From Sphingomonas sp. (GTDB taxonomy: Bacteria > Pseudomonadota > Alphaproteobacteria > Sphingomonadales > Sphingomonadaceae), in contig JAICSX010000060.1 of the NCBI GenBank assembly GCA_025936675.1, positions 1 to 10,212 on the forward strand: 10,212 nucleotides of DNA. The letters run 5' to 3'. A program made the position numbers and the translations under genes. The notes below the pieces were generated by a model. That model made no database searches. It had not been told where the DNA came from and saw only the letters and a list, made by a program, of their open reading frames with translations. Positions 1 through 7,781 of the stretch are shown here, in pieces. Position 1 is the first letter of the stretch, and each line of letters opens with the position of its first letter.

Positions 1-24
1 GCGAGCCTTTCAGGACACACCCTC

Positions 25-1356
25 ATGCCCATCGAACTCAAGATGCCCGCCCTTTCGCCGACGATGGAGGAGGGCACGCTCGCCAAATGGCTAGTGAAGG
101 AGGGGGACAAGGTCGCTTCGGGCGACATCCTCGCGGAGATCGAGACCGACAAGGCGACCATGGAGTTCGAGGCCGTCGACGAGGGCACGGTAGCGAAGAT
201 CCTGGTGCCGGAGGGCAGCGAAGGGGTGAAGGTCGGCGCTCCAATCGCAATTCTTGCAGGCGAGGATGAGGAGGCGTCGAAGGCCGCGAGTGCTGCCCCA
301 AAGGCCGACACGGCGGCAGCTGCTCCGCCCAAGGCAGCGCCTGAACCAAAAGCGGACGCGACGCCGAAGGCTGCTCCGCCACCTCAAGCTCCAGTCGAAA
401 CGCCGGCTGCTCCGGCTCAGCAAGCCGCGGCTCCCCGAGCCGAAGGCGATCGCGTGAAAGCTTCGCCACTCGCGCGGCGATTGGCGCAGGCTCAGAATAT
501 CGATCTTTCGACCGTGCAGGGTAGTGGGCCCGGCGGCCGGATCGTCCGGGCGGACATCGACACAGCCGTTGGCAAGGCGCCCGCTGCGGCTCCTCCCACT
601 GGCGGGCCAGCAGCTGCTGCCGCACCAGCGACTCATCTCGTCATGCCCGGTCCGATCGAGCAGGCGATCCCGCACGAGGCGATCAAGCTGTCGAACGTCC
701 GCAAGACGATCGCCCGCCGCCTGAGCGAGTCCAAGCAGCAAATCCCGCACATCTATCTAACGGTCGACATCAACCTCGATGCGCTGCTGAAGCTCCGCGG
801 AGAGCTCAACAAAGGCCTCGAAAGCCGCGGCGTGAAGCTCAGCGTCAACGATCTGCTGATCAAGGCTCTCGCCCAAGCGCTGATTGAAGTGCCCGAGTGC
901 AACGTCGCATTCGCCGGCGATCAGATGATGAAATACAGCCGCGCCGACATCTCGGTCGCTGTTTCGGTCCCCACCGGTCTGATCACGCCGATCATCGTCG
1001 ATGCCGGAAGCAAGAGCGTCTCCGCCATCTCCACCGAGATGAAGGACCTCGCCGCCCGCGCTCGCGATGGCAAGCTACAGCCCCAGGAATATCAGGGGGG
1101 CACCGCCTCGCTGAGCAACATGGGAATGTACGGGATCAAGCAGTTCGAAGCGGTCATCAACCCGCCGCAGGGCATGATCATGGCGATCGGCGCCGGCGAG
1201 AAGCGTCCCTACGTCATCAATGACTCGCTGCAGATCGCGACGGTGATGAGCGCCACCGGAAGCTTCGACCACCGCGCGATCGACGGCGCCGACGGCGCCA
1301 AGTTGATGCAGGCGTTCAAGCGGCTGGTCGAGAACCCGCTGGGGATGCTGGCTTGA
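25..1356 (+). CDS. pdhC: Pyruvate dehydrogenase complex E2, dihydrolipoamide acetyltransferase
   Basis: This is the core subunit of the cytoplasmic pyruvate dehydrogenase complex; it moves the acetyl group from lipoamide to CoA. The 443 residues show the standard order. A single lipoyl domain spans about 1-80, with Lys43 in the DKATM motif as lipoylation site. An Ala/Pro/Lys-rich flexible linker follows (about 85-142), then a peripheral subunit-binding domain (about 145-180, KASPLARR to GPGGRI), a second Ala/Pro linker, and the catalytic domain from about 216. The active-site DHRAIDG motif has His416 and Asp420. The N-terminal [12 protein letters not shown] is typical of pyruvate rather than 2-oxoglutarate E2. 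AGGA at 12-15 lies 9 nt before the ATG. The stop overlaps the next gene by 4 nt (TTGA), and E3 follows two genes on, which supports the assignment. E1 subunits are expected just upstream, outside the window. Confidence 0.96.
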   Translation: MPIELKMPALSPTMEEGTLAKWLVKEGDKVASGDILAEIETDKATMEFEAVDEGTVAKILVPEGSEGVKVGAPIAILAGEDEEASKAASAAPKADTAAAAPPKAAPEPKADATPKAAPPPQAPVETPAAPAQQAAAPRAEGDRVKASPLARRLAQAQNIDLSTVQGSGPGGRIVRADIDTAVGKAPAAAPPTGGPAAAAAPATHLVMPGPIEQAIPHEAIKLSNVRKTIARRLSESKQQIPHIYLTVDINLDALLKLRGELNKGLESRGVKLSVNDLLIKALAQALIEVPECNVAFAGDQMMKYSRADISVAVSVPTGLITPIIVDAGSKSVSAISTEMKDLAARARDGKLQPQEYQGGTASLSNMGMYGIKQFEAVINPPQGMIMAIGAGEKRPYVINDSLQIATVMSATGSFDHRAIDGADGAKLMQAFKRLVENPLGMLA

Positions 1357-1736
1357 GCCGAGAGGCGGTGATCCGAGTCACCGCCATGCCGTCCGACACC
1401 AACCCATATGGAGGCGTGTTCGGCGGCTGGCTGATGGGCCAGATGGGGCTCGCCTGCGGGTCGTTCGTGTCGCGGCGGACGCACGGCAAGGCGCTGCTGG
1501 TCGCGGCGGACGCGATCAAATTCCCCGGCCAGATGGCGGTCGGCGACGAGCTCAGCGTTTATGTCGACTTGCTGAAGCAGGGCCGCACGTCGCTGCGGCT
1601 CAAGGCCGAAGCCGTGGGACGCCAGCGCGACAGCGAGACTGAAACCGTCGTGGCGGAGGGAGAGTTCACCTTCGTGGCGCTCGACGAACAAGGAAAGCCG
1701 CGGGCCATCGCGACAGAGGAAAAAACGAATGGCTGA
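1353..1736 (+). CDS. YciA-like hotdog acyl-CoA thioesterase, atypical active site
   Basis: A 127-residue single hotdog-fold protein, predicted to hydrolyse acyl-CoA to free acid and CoA. The family signature is clear: [19 protein letters not shown] (23-31), then the strands [32 protein letters not shown] and GEFTFVALD. Homologues such as Haemophilus YciA have an Asp right after the SQM of this motif (Asp44, described as catalytic). Here that position is Gly32, and the Asp of NGDIFGG is Gly21, so activity or substrate may differ. The TTG start at 1353 overlaps the E2 stop in a TTGA quartet with GGGGAT just upstream; GTG 1368 is an in-frame alternative. The gene overlaps lpd by 8 nt, so it is probably co-translated with the pyruvate dehydrogenase genes, which suggests a role around acetyl-CoA or CoA balance (inference). 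Confidence 0.85.
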   Translation: MSREAVIRVTAMPSDTNPYGGVFGGWLMGQMGLACGSFVSRRTHGKALLVAADAIKFPGQMAVGDELSVYVDLLKQGRTSLRLKAEAVGRQRDSETETVVAEGEFTFVALDEQGKPRAIATEEKTNG

Positions 1737-3144
1737 CAATTACGATGTAGTGGTGCTCGGCTCTGGCCCCGGGGGCTACGTCGCGGCGATCCGGGCGGCG
1801 CAGCTCGGCCTGAAAACGGCAATTGTCGAGCGCGAAAATCTGGGCGGGATCTGCCTCAACTGGGGCTGCATCCCGACCAAGGCGCTGCTCAGGACTGCCG
1901 AGGTCTATCACTATCTCCAGCACGCCGAGGCCTACGGCCTCAGCAACGAGAAGCCGTCGTTCGACATCGGCAAGGTTGTCACGCGCAGCCGCGCCGTCGC
2001 AAAGCAGCTTAACCAGGGCGTCGCGCACCTGATGAAGAAGAACAAGATCGCGGTCGTGATGGGCGAGGGGAAGCTGACCGGGAAGGGCAAGCTCTCGGTC
2101 ACGGGCGCGGACGGGAAGACGACCGAGCTCGCGGCCAAGCACATCATTCTCGCCACCGGCGCCCGGGCGCGCGAGTTGCCGTTCGCCAAGGCCGACGGCA
2201 AGCACATCTGGACCTATCGCCACGCCATGACTCCGGCGGAAATGCCGACCGAGTTGTTGGTCATCGGATCGGGTGCGATCGGGATCGAATTCGCGAGCTT
2301 CTTCGCCGATCTGGGCGCGAAAGTGACGGTGGTGGAAATGCTCGACCGGGTCGTCCCCGTCGAGGACGCCGAGGTCAGCGCGCAGCTTGCGAAGAGCCTA
2401 ACTAAGCAGGGGCTGACGATCCTCACCAGCGCCGGGGTCGAAACCCTCAAGGCGGATGCGAAGGGTGTCGCCGCGAAGATCAAGACCAGCGACGGCAAGT
2501 CCAGCGAGCAGCGCTTCAGCCACTGCATCGTCGCGGTCGGCATTGTTCCGAACACCGAGAACATCGGGCTCGAGGCGCTCGGCGTGAAGATGGACCGCGG
2601 GCATGTGCAGGTCGACAAATATGGCCGCACCGGCGTCCCGGGCATCTGGGCGATCGGCGACATCACGGGTCCGCCCTGGCTCGCGCACAAGGCGAGCCAC
2701 GAAGGCGTTACCGCCGCGGAAGCGATTGCGCAGGAACTCGGGAACAACGACGTCCATCCGCATTATACCGACCCGAAGAACATCCCGGGATGCACTTACT
2801 GCCGTCCCCAGGTCGCCAGCGTCGGCCTCAGCGAGGCCGCGGCCAAGGAAAAGGGCTATTCGGTCAAGGTCGGCAAGTTCCCCTTTATCGGCAACGGCAA
2901 GGCCATCGCGCTCGGAGAAACCGACGGATTCGTTAAGACGGTGTTCGACGCGAAGACCGGCGAGCTGCTCGGCGCGCACATGATCGGCGCCGAGGTCACC
3001 GAGCTGATCCAGGGCTATACGATCGGCAAGACAGCCGAGCTGGTCGAGACGGATTTCATCCAGACCGTCTTCCCGCACCCGACCTTGTCCGAGATGATGC
3101 ATGAAAGCGTGCTCGCCGCGTTCGGGCGCGTCATCCACATCTGA
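1729..3144 (+). CDS. lpdA: Dihydrolipoamide dehydrogenase (E3)
   Basis: This flavoprotein re-oxidises dihydrolipoamide on E2 with NAD+, closing the pyruvate dehydrogenase cycle; it may also serve other 2-oxo acid complexes. The 471 residues match the usual family length. The N-terminal FAD-binding motif is VVLGSGPGGY (8-17). The redox disulfide is GGICLNWGCIPTK, with Cys42 and Cys47. The NAD-binding Rossmann motif VIGSGAIGIEFAS and the second FAD motif WAIGDITG are both present. The C-terminal HPTLSE carries the catalytic pair His450 and Glu455. The ATG start lies inside the end of the thioesterase gene (8 nt overlap), with AGAGGA at 1715-1720 as ribosome binding site. No key residue is missing. 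Confidence 0.97.
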   Translation: MADNYDVVVLGSGPGGYVAAIRAAQLGLKTAIVERENLGGICLNWGCIPTKALLRTAEVYHYLQHAEAYGLSNEKPSFDIGKVVTRSRAVAKQLNQGVAHLMKKNKIAVVMGEGKLTGKGKLSVTGADGKTTELAAKHIILATGARARELPFAKADGKHIWTYRHAMTPAEMPTELLVIGSGAIGIEFASFFADLGAKVTVVEMLDRVVPVEDAEVSAQLAKSLTKQGLTILTSAGVETLKADAKGVAAKIKTSDGKSSEQRFSHCIVAVGIVPNTENIGLEALGVKMDRGHVQVDKYGRTGVPGIWAIGDITGPPWLAHKASHEGVTAAEAIAQELGNNDVHPHYTDPKNIPGCTYCRPQVASVGLSEAAAKEKGYSVKVGKFPFIGNGKAIALGETDGFVKTVFDAKTGELLGAHMIGAEVTELIQGYTIGKTAELVETDFIQTVFPHPTLSEMMHESVLAAFGRVIHI

Positions 3145-4568
3145 GCCGACCGGCGAAAGCCTGGATTAGCGGCGGCGCGGTCGCCCTGCTCATCACCGCC
3201 GTGGCCGCCGTCTTCTGGCCCGGCATCGCGATGTACGACACCGTCTCGCAATACGATCAGGTGCTGAGCAATGAGCTCACGGACTGGCACCCGCCGGTCA
3301 TGGTTCGGCTGTGGCAGTTGCTGCATCCCTTGGCGGCAGGAACAGCGCCGATGTTCGTGCTGCAGGTCGCGCTCTACGCCCTCGGTTTCGGTTTGATTTT
3401 CGCGGCTTTGGTGAGATGCGCCCGTCCATTTGCCGCTATGACATGCGCGATTGTAGCGCTCTCGCCCCTGCTTCTCGGCTGGCAGATGGTGGTGCTCAAG
3501 GACTGCCAGATGCTGGGTACGTTGATCGCTGCGATCGCGATAGTCGCTTATTACCGCCTCTCCTCGCGCCCGGTACCTTTGATCGCCGCAGCAGCCGCAG
3601 CGCTGCTGTTCGCCTATGCGACGCTGGTGCGCGCCAATGCTGTGTTCGCGACAGCGCCGCTCGTCGCGCTATTGGTGCCGTTTCCACGATCGATGATCGC
3701 ACGGGGCGCAGTTGCGCTGGCAGCCATCGTCCCGCTTCTGCTCGTTTCGCCGTTTCTCGATCATCGAGTCTTCCGCGCGGAGCCCAGCGGCGTTGAGAAG
3801 AGCTTGCCGGTGTTCGACCTCGCGGCGATTGCGGTGGCGTCACCAGCATCGCCAAGTCGCTTCACTGCTGCCGAGCGCGCGGAGATCGCTCGCCGCCATT
3901 GCGTAAAGGCTTACTTCTGGGATCCGCTTGGCGACCCGAATGCGTGCGGACCGGCGACTGCAAGGCTGCAGAGCGAAAGCGATCGCGCATTGTACCTGGA
4001 CTGGGGAGAAGCAGTCGTGGCGCGCCCACTTGCTTACGCAGAGCATCGGCTGCAGCACTGGAATTCAACCGAGCGGTGGCTGGTCCCGCCGAACCTGCAG
4101 GAAGCCGCTCCGCCCGACGAGGCAGAGCCGAACGACCTCGGCCTTAATACCCCATCGAACGCGCTCATGCCCGCGTGGCAATCGCTAGCCGCGGCAGAAG
4201 CTGGAACTCCATTTGGCTGGCCGATCCTCTGGACCGTCATTGCACTGGCGATCGTGCCCATCGCATGGCGCCGCCGCCACGGTGCGGAAGGCGGCATCGC
4301 ACTTGCACTGATAGCGTCGGTCCTGACGCTTGAGGCGAGCTTCCTCGTGGTCAGCATCGCGTCCGATATTCGCTACCACCTGTGGTCGATGGCGGCGTCA
4401 GCGCTCGCCCTTATCCTGCTTAGCGGCGATCTGCGGCTGTCGCGCCGTGAAGTGATCGTCGGCACAGCACTGATCGTGCTCGTCATCGGTGGCGGACTCG
4501 TCACGCGCTGGACCTTGCCACCCGCGCCGGACACCTATGAAGGAATGATTGTCGCGCCATCTGGATGA
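3141..4568 (+). CDS. Polytopic membrane protein, GT-C glycosyltransferase-like
   Basis: About 475 residues with roughly ten to eleven hydrophobic segments and one large soluble loop in the middle (about 205-350). The first loop after helix 1 carries AMYDTVSQYDQ and then DWHPP (48-52), reminiscent of the acidic and HPP motifs in the first extracytoplasmic loop of PMT/ArnT-type GT-C enzymes. A transferase using a lipid-linked sugar is therefore plausible, but donor and acceptor are unknown. The start is unusual. The reading frame opens at 3105 and has no ATG, GTG or TTG before GTG 3201, which would cut the first membrane helix in half. The CTG at 3141 forms a CTGA overlap with the lpd stop and gives a complete N-terminal helix, so I prefer it. 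The conventional alternative is 3201 (455 residues). Confidence 0.75.
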   Translation: MSRPAKAWISGGAVALLITAVAAVFWPGIAMYDTVSQYDQVLSNELTDWHPPVMVRLWQLLHPLAAGTAPMFVLQVALYALGFGLIFAALVRCARPFAAMTCAIVALSPLLLGWQMVVLKDCQMLGTLIAAIAIVAYYRLSSRPVPLIAAAAAALLFAYATLVRANAVFATAPLVALLVPFPRSMIARGAVALAAIVPLLLVSPFLDHRVFRAEPSGVEKSLPVFDLAAIAVASPASPSRFTAAERAEIARRHCVKAYFWDPLGDPNACGPATARLQSESDRALYLDWGEAVVARPLAYAEHRLQHWNSTERWLVPPNLQEAAPPDEAEPNDLGLNTPSNALMPAWQSLAAAEAGTPFGWPILWTVIALAIVPIAWRRRHGAEGGIALALIASVLTLEASFLVVSIASDIRYHLWSMAASALALILLSGDLRLSRREVIVGTALIVLVIGGGLVTRWTLPPAPDTYEGMIVAPSG

Positions 4569-4596
4569 ACCAAGCGCTCCCAGCTATCGCGCAATC

Positions 4597-5514
4597 ATGA
4601 GCACGCACACGACCAGCACCCGGACGCTCGTCGTCGCGCTTGCCGCCAATCTTGGCATCGCCGCGTCGAAGTTCGTTGCGGCCGCGATTACCGGCTCGTC
4701 GGCGATGCTGACCGAGGGCGTCCACAGCGTGGTCGATTCGACCAATCAGCTGCTGCTGATGTGGGGCCGCCGCGCGGCCAAGCGGCCACCCGACCGGCTG
4801 CATCCCTTCGGCTATGGCCGCGAGCTTTATTTCTGGAGCTTCGTCGTCGCTGTTCTCGTCTTTTCGCTCGGCGCCGGTGTGTCAGTCTACGAGGGGATTC
4901 TCCACATCGCGCACCCGGAGCCAGCAGTTTCCCGGGTAATCGCTTACGCTGTCCTGCTGGTCGCCTTCCTGCTCGAGGGCTGGTCGACGGTCGAGGCGTA
5001 CCGCGATTTCCGAAAAGCCAAGGGCAAGCTCGGCTGGTTCGAAGCCATCCGGCGATCGAAGGACCCGCCAGCGTTCATCGTTCTGCTGGAGAACGGCGCT
5101 GCGATGGCCGGAATCATCGCCGCCGCGCTTGGGCTCCTGCTATCACAGCTGACCCATGATCCGTTCTATGACGGGGCTGCGTCGATCGTCATCGGCATCA
5201 TCTTGGGATTCACGGCCGCGCTCCTCGCCTTCGAATCGAAGGCGCTGCTCATCGGCGAAGCGGCCGATCCCGAGCTCGTCGCCGCGCTCCACGATATGGT
5301 TCAGTCGAAAAAAGGCGTCACCGCCGTCGGCCAGGTGCTTACTATTCACAGCGCCCCGGACCAGATCACGGCGATGCTCTCGGTCGATTTCGACGACGAT
5401 ATCACGGCGCGTGACGTGGAAGCACTGGTTTGGGGTATCGAGCAGGAGGCTGCCGAGCGGTTTCCGATGGTTCGACGGCTCTATCTTCGGCCCCGAAGTC
5501 CCGTGGATGCCTAG
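4597..5514 (+). CDS. Cation diffusion facilitator transporter, SLC30A9/ZnT9-like
   Basis: Inner-membrane divalent metal (probably zinc) exporter working as a metal/proton antiporter, 305 residues. Six membrane helices are followed by a short cytoplasmic domain (about 220-305). Helix 2 carries SSAMLTEGVHSVVDSTNQ with His43 and Asp47, and helix 5 carries DPFYDG with Asp188 and Asp192; these four are the expected metal site. The HPFGYGRE loop, SKDPPAFIVLLENGAA before helix 5 and DPFYDGAASIVIG resemble mammalian ZnT9 more than YiiP or ZitB. ATG 4597 fits family N-termini. An in-frame TTG at 4549 with AAGGA at 4540-4544 would add 16 residues and overlap the upstream gene, so the start is not settled. 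The gene lies 28 bp after the GT-C-like gene and is probably in the same operon. No metal-responsive operator is visible. Confidence 0.9.
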   Translation: MSTHTTSTRTLVVALAANLGIAASKFVAAAITGSSAMLTEGVHSVVDSTNQLLLMWGRRAAKRPPDRLHPFGYGRELYFWSFVVAVLVFSLGAGVSVYEGILHIAHPEPAVSRVIAYAVLLVAFLLEGWSTVEAYRDFRKAKGKLGWFEAIRRSKDPPAFIVLLENGAAMAGIIAAALGLLLSQLTHDPFYDGAASIVIGIILGFTAALLAFESKALLIGEAADPELVAALHDMVQSKKGVTAVGQVLTIHSAPDQITAMLSVDFDDDITARDVEALVWGIEQEAAERFPMVRRLYLRPRSPVDA

Positions 5515-5519
5515 CGACC

Positions 5520-6740
5520 TCAGGCGGTCTCCAAAACGGCGCTTGTGTTTCGGCGAAGCGGCGATCTGAAGCGCGGCCATTCCGTTCCGAACTTCCTCGC
5601 CAGCAGATATGTCGCAACCAACGCTGCTGTCGCCGGAATGATCGCGACCAGGGTCGGATAGGGCTGGTAGTAGAAATACATGTAGGTCAGCAGCGACAGG
5701 AAGGATGCGAGCTGCACCGCGACCGCAACGAAGATGGCCGGACGCGAGCGGAAAGAAACCGCAGCGGCGAGCGACAGCAGGTCGCCCAGAAAATAATATC
5801 GCTCGAGCATCTTCGGGAAGAAGAATGGCAGCGCCAGCGATGAAAGCAGCGCCAGCATCAGCATCCCTTTCGACTTGCCAACCGACTTGCTGGTGAGCGC
5901 CGCAATGGCAACCGAGCACAGGCCGACCGCTGCAAATCCGAGCCAATAGAAGTTCTTGGCGGTCTCCGGCGTGTAGACTGTCGCCAGCATCCATGGATTG
6001 GCAAGTCGCCCGGGAAACGGGATCCACGAGGGCTGTGAAGGGTAGACCATTGCTAAGTCCCATGCCGGCCATCCCGCGAGCCACGCCGGCAGCATGATCG
6101 CGACGAAGGACAGTGCCGGGATTGCCCAGTGCCACCAGGGCGAGCGGCGGCCGATCAGCGCACCGATGATGAAGGGGGCAATGAAAACAGACTGCGCCTT
6201 GAATGCGATCGCTACCCCGCACCAGATGAGCGAGGACACCGAACGGCCACGGATTATCGAGGCAACGGCGAAGACGCAGGCTCCGGCCCAAAGCGCATCG
6301 CATTGGGCGAGCAACGCCGAATTGATCACGGCCGACGGCAAGAGGAACAGCAGTAGCGCTCCTCTTGGATTGCCGCCCGTCGCCTTGATGAGATCGGCGA
6401 CGGCAACAGCCGCGAACGCCGTTCCCGCAACCGAAAGCAGCTTGATGAGGTACATCGGCGCCATCGTGCCGTGGAACAGCGACGCGATCGCAAGCAGGTA
6501 CAAATACGCCGGTGTGTAATTGCTGAACGGGTGGGCGAATGCGCCAACGGGCCCGTATTGAACGATGTGCTCGAACCACGGGCGCTGGAACAGGCTCATG
6601 TCCCTCGGCTCGGTCCACCACAGAAGCGAGTGCAGGTAGATCGATAGCGATACGATTGCGGCGAGTTGGACGGGCCAAGAGAGTATCGGACGTGCTTGCG
6701 CCGGCCGCTCGGCGGCCTGAGCGATACGCAACTGGCTCAT
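5520..6740 (-). CDS. Polytopic membrane protein, GT-C mannosyltransferase-like
   Basis: A 406-residue membrane protein with about ten hydrophobic helices. After helix 1 the first loop holds TEPRDM with Asp47, where GT-C enzymes place a catalytic acid, and then NYTPAYLYLLA. Later LLAQCDALWAGA and AIAFKAQSVFIAPF resemble the Q-x-D and K-x-Q motifs of GT87 and PIG-M/ALG-type polyprenyl-phosphate-sugar transferases. It probably adds a sugar to a lipid or surface glycan on the periplasmic side; the substrate cannot be read from sequence. The chosen ATG at 6740 is preceded by GGAAGG. The frame stays open upstream to 7475, but that stretch is antisense to the aminotransferase and not membrane-like, so it is excluded. 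The protein shares no obvious motif with the other GT-C-like protein here. Its stop is 5 bp from that of the convergent transporter gene. Confidence 0.82.
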   Translation of the reverse strand: MSQLRIAQAAERPAQARPILSWPVQLAAIVSLSIYLHSLLWWTEPRDMSLFQRPWFEHIVQYGPVGAFAHPFSNYTPAYLYLLAIASLFHGTMAPMYLIKLLSVAGTAFAAVAVADLIKATGGNPRGALLLFLLPSAVINSALLAQCDALWAGACVFAVASIIRGRSVSSLIWCGVAIAFKAQSVFIAPFIIGALIGRRSPWWHWAIPALSFVAIMLPAWLAGWPAWDLAMVYPSQPSWIPFPGRLANPWMLATVYTPETAKNFYWLGFAAVGLCSVAIAALTSKSVGKSKGMLMLALLSSLALPFFFPKMLERYYFLGDLLSLAAAVSFRSRPAIFVAVAVQLASFLSLLTYMYFYYQPYPTLVAIIPATAALVATYLLARKFGTEWPRFRSPLRRNTSAVLETA

Positions 6741-6863
6741 ACGCCTTCCATGAACAACATTGGTTAAGAATTCATATTGCTGCAGCGCTCGGTCAGGGAG
6801 CCCATCGGCGCGAGCGTCGCTAATGCAGTTGCCAACGACGCGCCGTGGCTGCACCGTCACCAC
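6741..6863. promoter_or_regulatory. Divergent intergenic region with AT-rich patch
   Basis: This stretch separates the minus-strand membrane protein from the plus-strand aminotransferase. Positions 6753-6778 are clearly richer in A and T than the surroundings and include GAATTC. On the minus strand TATGAA (6767-6772) could serve as a -10 element for the membrane protein. No convincing -35 is seen. Promoters for both directions probably lie here, but none can be placed with certainty. If the aminotransferase began at TTG 6777, most of this region would be coding. Confidence 0.35.
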
Positions 6864-7781
6864 ATGGCTCAGTCGATGCACGACGTCTCCGATCCGCGGA
6901 ACGCCTCGATCCTGATCAACGTGAACGGCGAGCTGAAGCCGCGCGCGGAAGCCGTCGTCTCGGTGTTCGACAGCGGCTTCATGCTCGGGGACGGCGTGTG
7001 GGAGGGATTGCGGGTCCACAAAGGCAAGCTGCTTTTCCTCGACCGGCATCTCGACCGCTTGTTCGAGGGAGCGAAGGCAGTTGCGATGGAGCTTGGCGTG
7101 TCCCCGGAGGAGCTGACGAAACGGCTCTACGAAACGCTCGGCGCCAATGACATGAGCGAGGGTGTCCACGTCCGGTTGATGATCACACGAGGCGTTCGCG
7201 CGACACCCTATCAGGACCCGCGGGTGGTGGTCGGTGGCCCGACGATCGTGATCATACCGGAATACAAAGAACCGGACCCGGCGATTTACGAGCGCGGGCT
7301 CAAACTTTTCACGGTCCATGTCCGCCGCGGTGACCCCGCAGTGCAGGACCAGAAGATCAACTCGCATTCGAAGCTCAACTGCATCCTCGCTTCGGTCCAG
7401 GCGACACAGGCGGGCGCGGATGAGGCGCTGATGCTCGATCCGCACGGCTTTGTTGCCACGTGCAACTCGACGCACTTCTTCATTGTCCGCAAAAGCGAGG
7501 TCTGGACCTCGAGCGGCAATTATTGCCTCGGCGGGATCACGCGTGGGCTGGCGCTCGAGGTCGCTCGCGAGGCCGGCATCCCGGCGATCGAAAAGGATTT
7601 CTCGCTGACCGACGTCTACGGTGCCGATGAGGCGTTCGTCACCGGCACCTTCGCGGGAATCGTTCCGGTTCGCGAGATCGACGGCCGCAAGCTTACGTGC
7701 CGCGGGCCGATGGTCGAACGGCTGCAGAAACTTTACGCTGCTCGGATCGAGCGCGACGCGGAGGAACAGATTCGGCCGTGA
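6864..7781 (+). CDS. Class IV PLP-dependent aminotransferase (branched-chain / D-amino acid type)
   Basis: A cytoplasmic fold-type IV aminotransferase of 305 residues. Early motifs SVFDSGFMLGDGVWEGLRV and LDRHLDRLFEGAKA are typical of the branched-chain and D-amino acid aminotransferase group. Lys164 in QDQKINSHSKLN aligns with the Schiff-base lysine. Further on, DEALMLDPHGFVATCNSTHFF, YCLGGITR and DEAFVTGTFAGIVPV match the cofactor phosphate-binding and C-terminal segments. Substrate is not certain: branched-chain 2-oxo acid, D-amino acid or another. ATG 6864 is chosen because homologues begin shortly before the DPRN segment; ATG 6876 and TTG 6777 are in-frame alternatives, and none has a good ribosome binding site. 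The gene overlaps the sulfotransferase-like gene by GTGA. Plants carry both domains in one polypeptide, which suggests joint function. Confidence 0.9.
   Translation: MAQSMHDVSDPRNASILINVNGELKPRAEAVVSVFDSGFMLGDGVWEGLRVHKGKLLFLDRHLDRLFEGAKAVAMELGVSPEELTKRLYETLGANDMSEGVHVRLMITRGVRATPYQDPRVVVGGPTIVIIPEYKEPDPAIYERGLKLFTVHVRRGDPAVQDQKINSHSKLNCILASVQATQAGADEALMLDPHGFVATCNSTHFFIVRKSEVWTSSGNYCLGGITRGLALEVAREAGIPAIEKDFSLTDVYGADEAFVTGTFAGIVPVREIDGRKLTCRGPMVERLQKLYAARIERDAEEQIRP

Noticed and set aside
2398..3138. Minus-strand open frame of 246 residues opposite lpd
   Set aside because: Antisense to the conserved dihydrolipoamide dehydrogenase and rich in Arg, Asp and Gly without motifs.
5505..5530. Possible hairpin GCCT...AGGC at the convergent junction as a shared terminator
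   Set aside because: Only a 4-bp stem with a long loop and no T tract.
5143..6678. Minus-strand open frame of 511 residues
   Set aside because: It overlaps the GT-C-like gene in another frame and the end of the transporter gene on the opposite strand; its Arg/Gly/His-rich translation shows no family motif.
6777..6863. TTG-initiated 29-residue N-terminal extension of the aminotransferase
   Set aside because: The extra residues do not resemble the family N-terminus, the TTG has no good ribosome binding site and the stretch overlaps the likely promoter region. It cannot be fully excluded.
6741..7475. Upstream extension of the minus-strand membrane protein frame (651 residues in total)
   Set aside because: It lies antisense to the well-supported aminotransferase, has a soluble His/Arg-rich composition unlike the membrane protein, and ATG 6740 has its own ribosome binding site.
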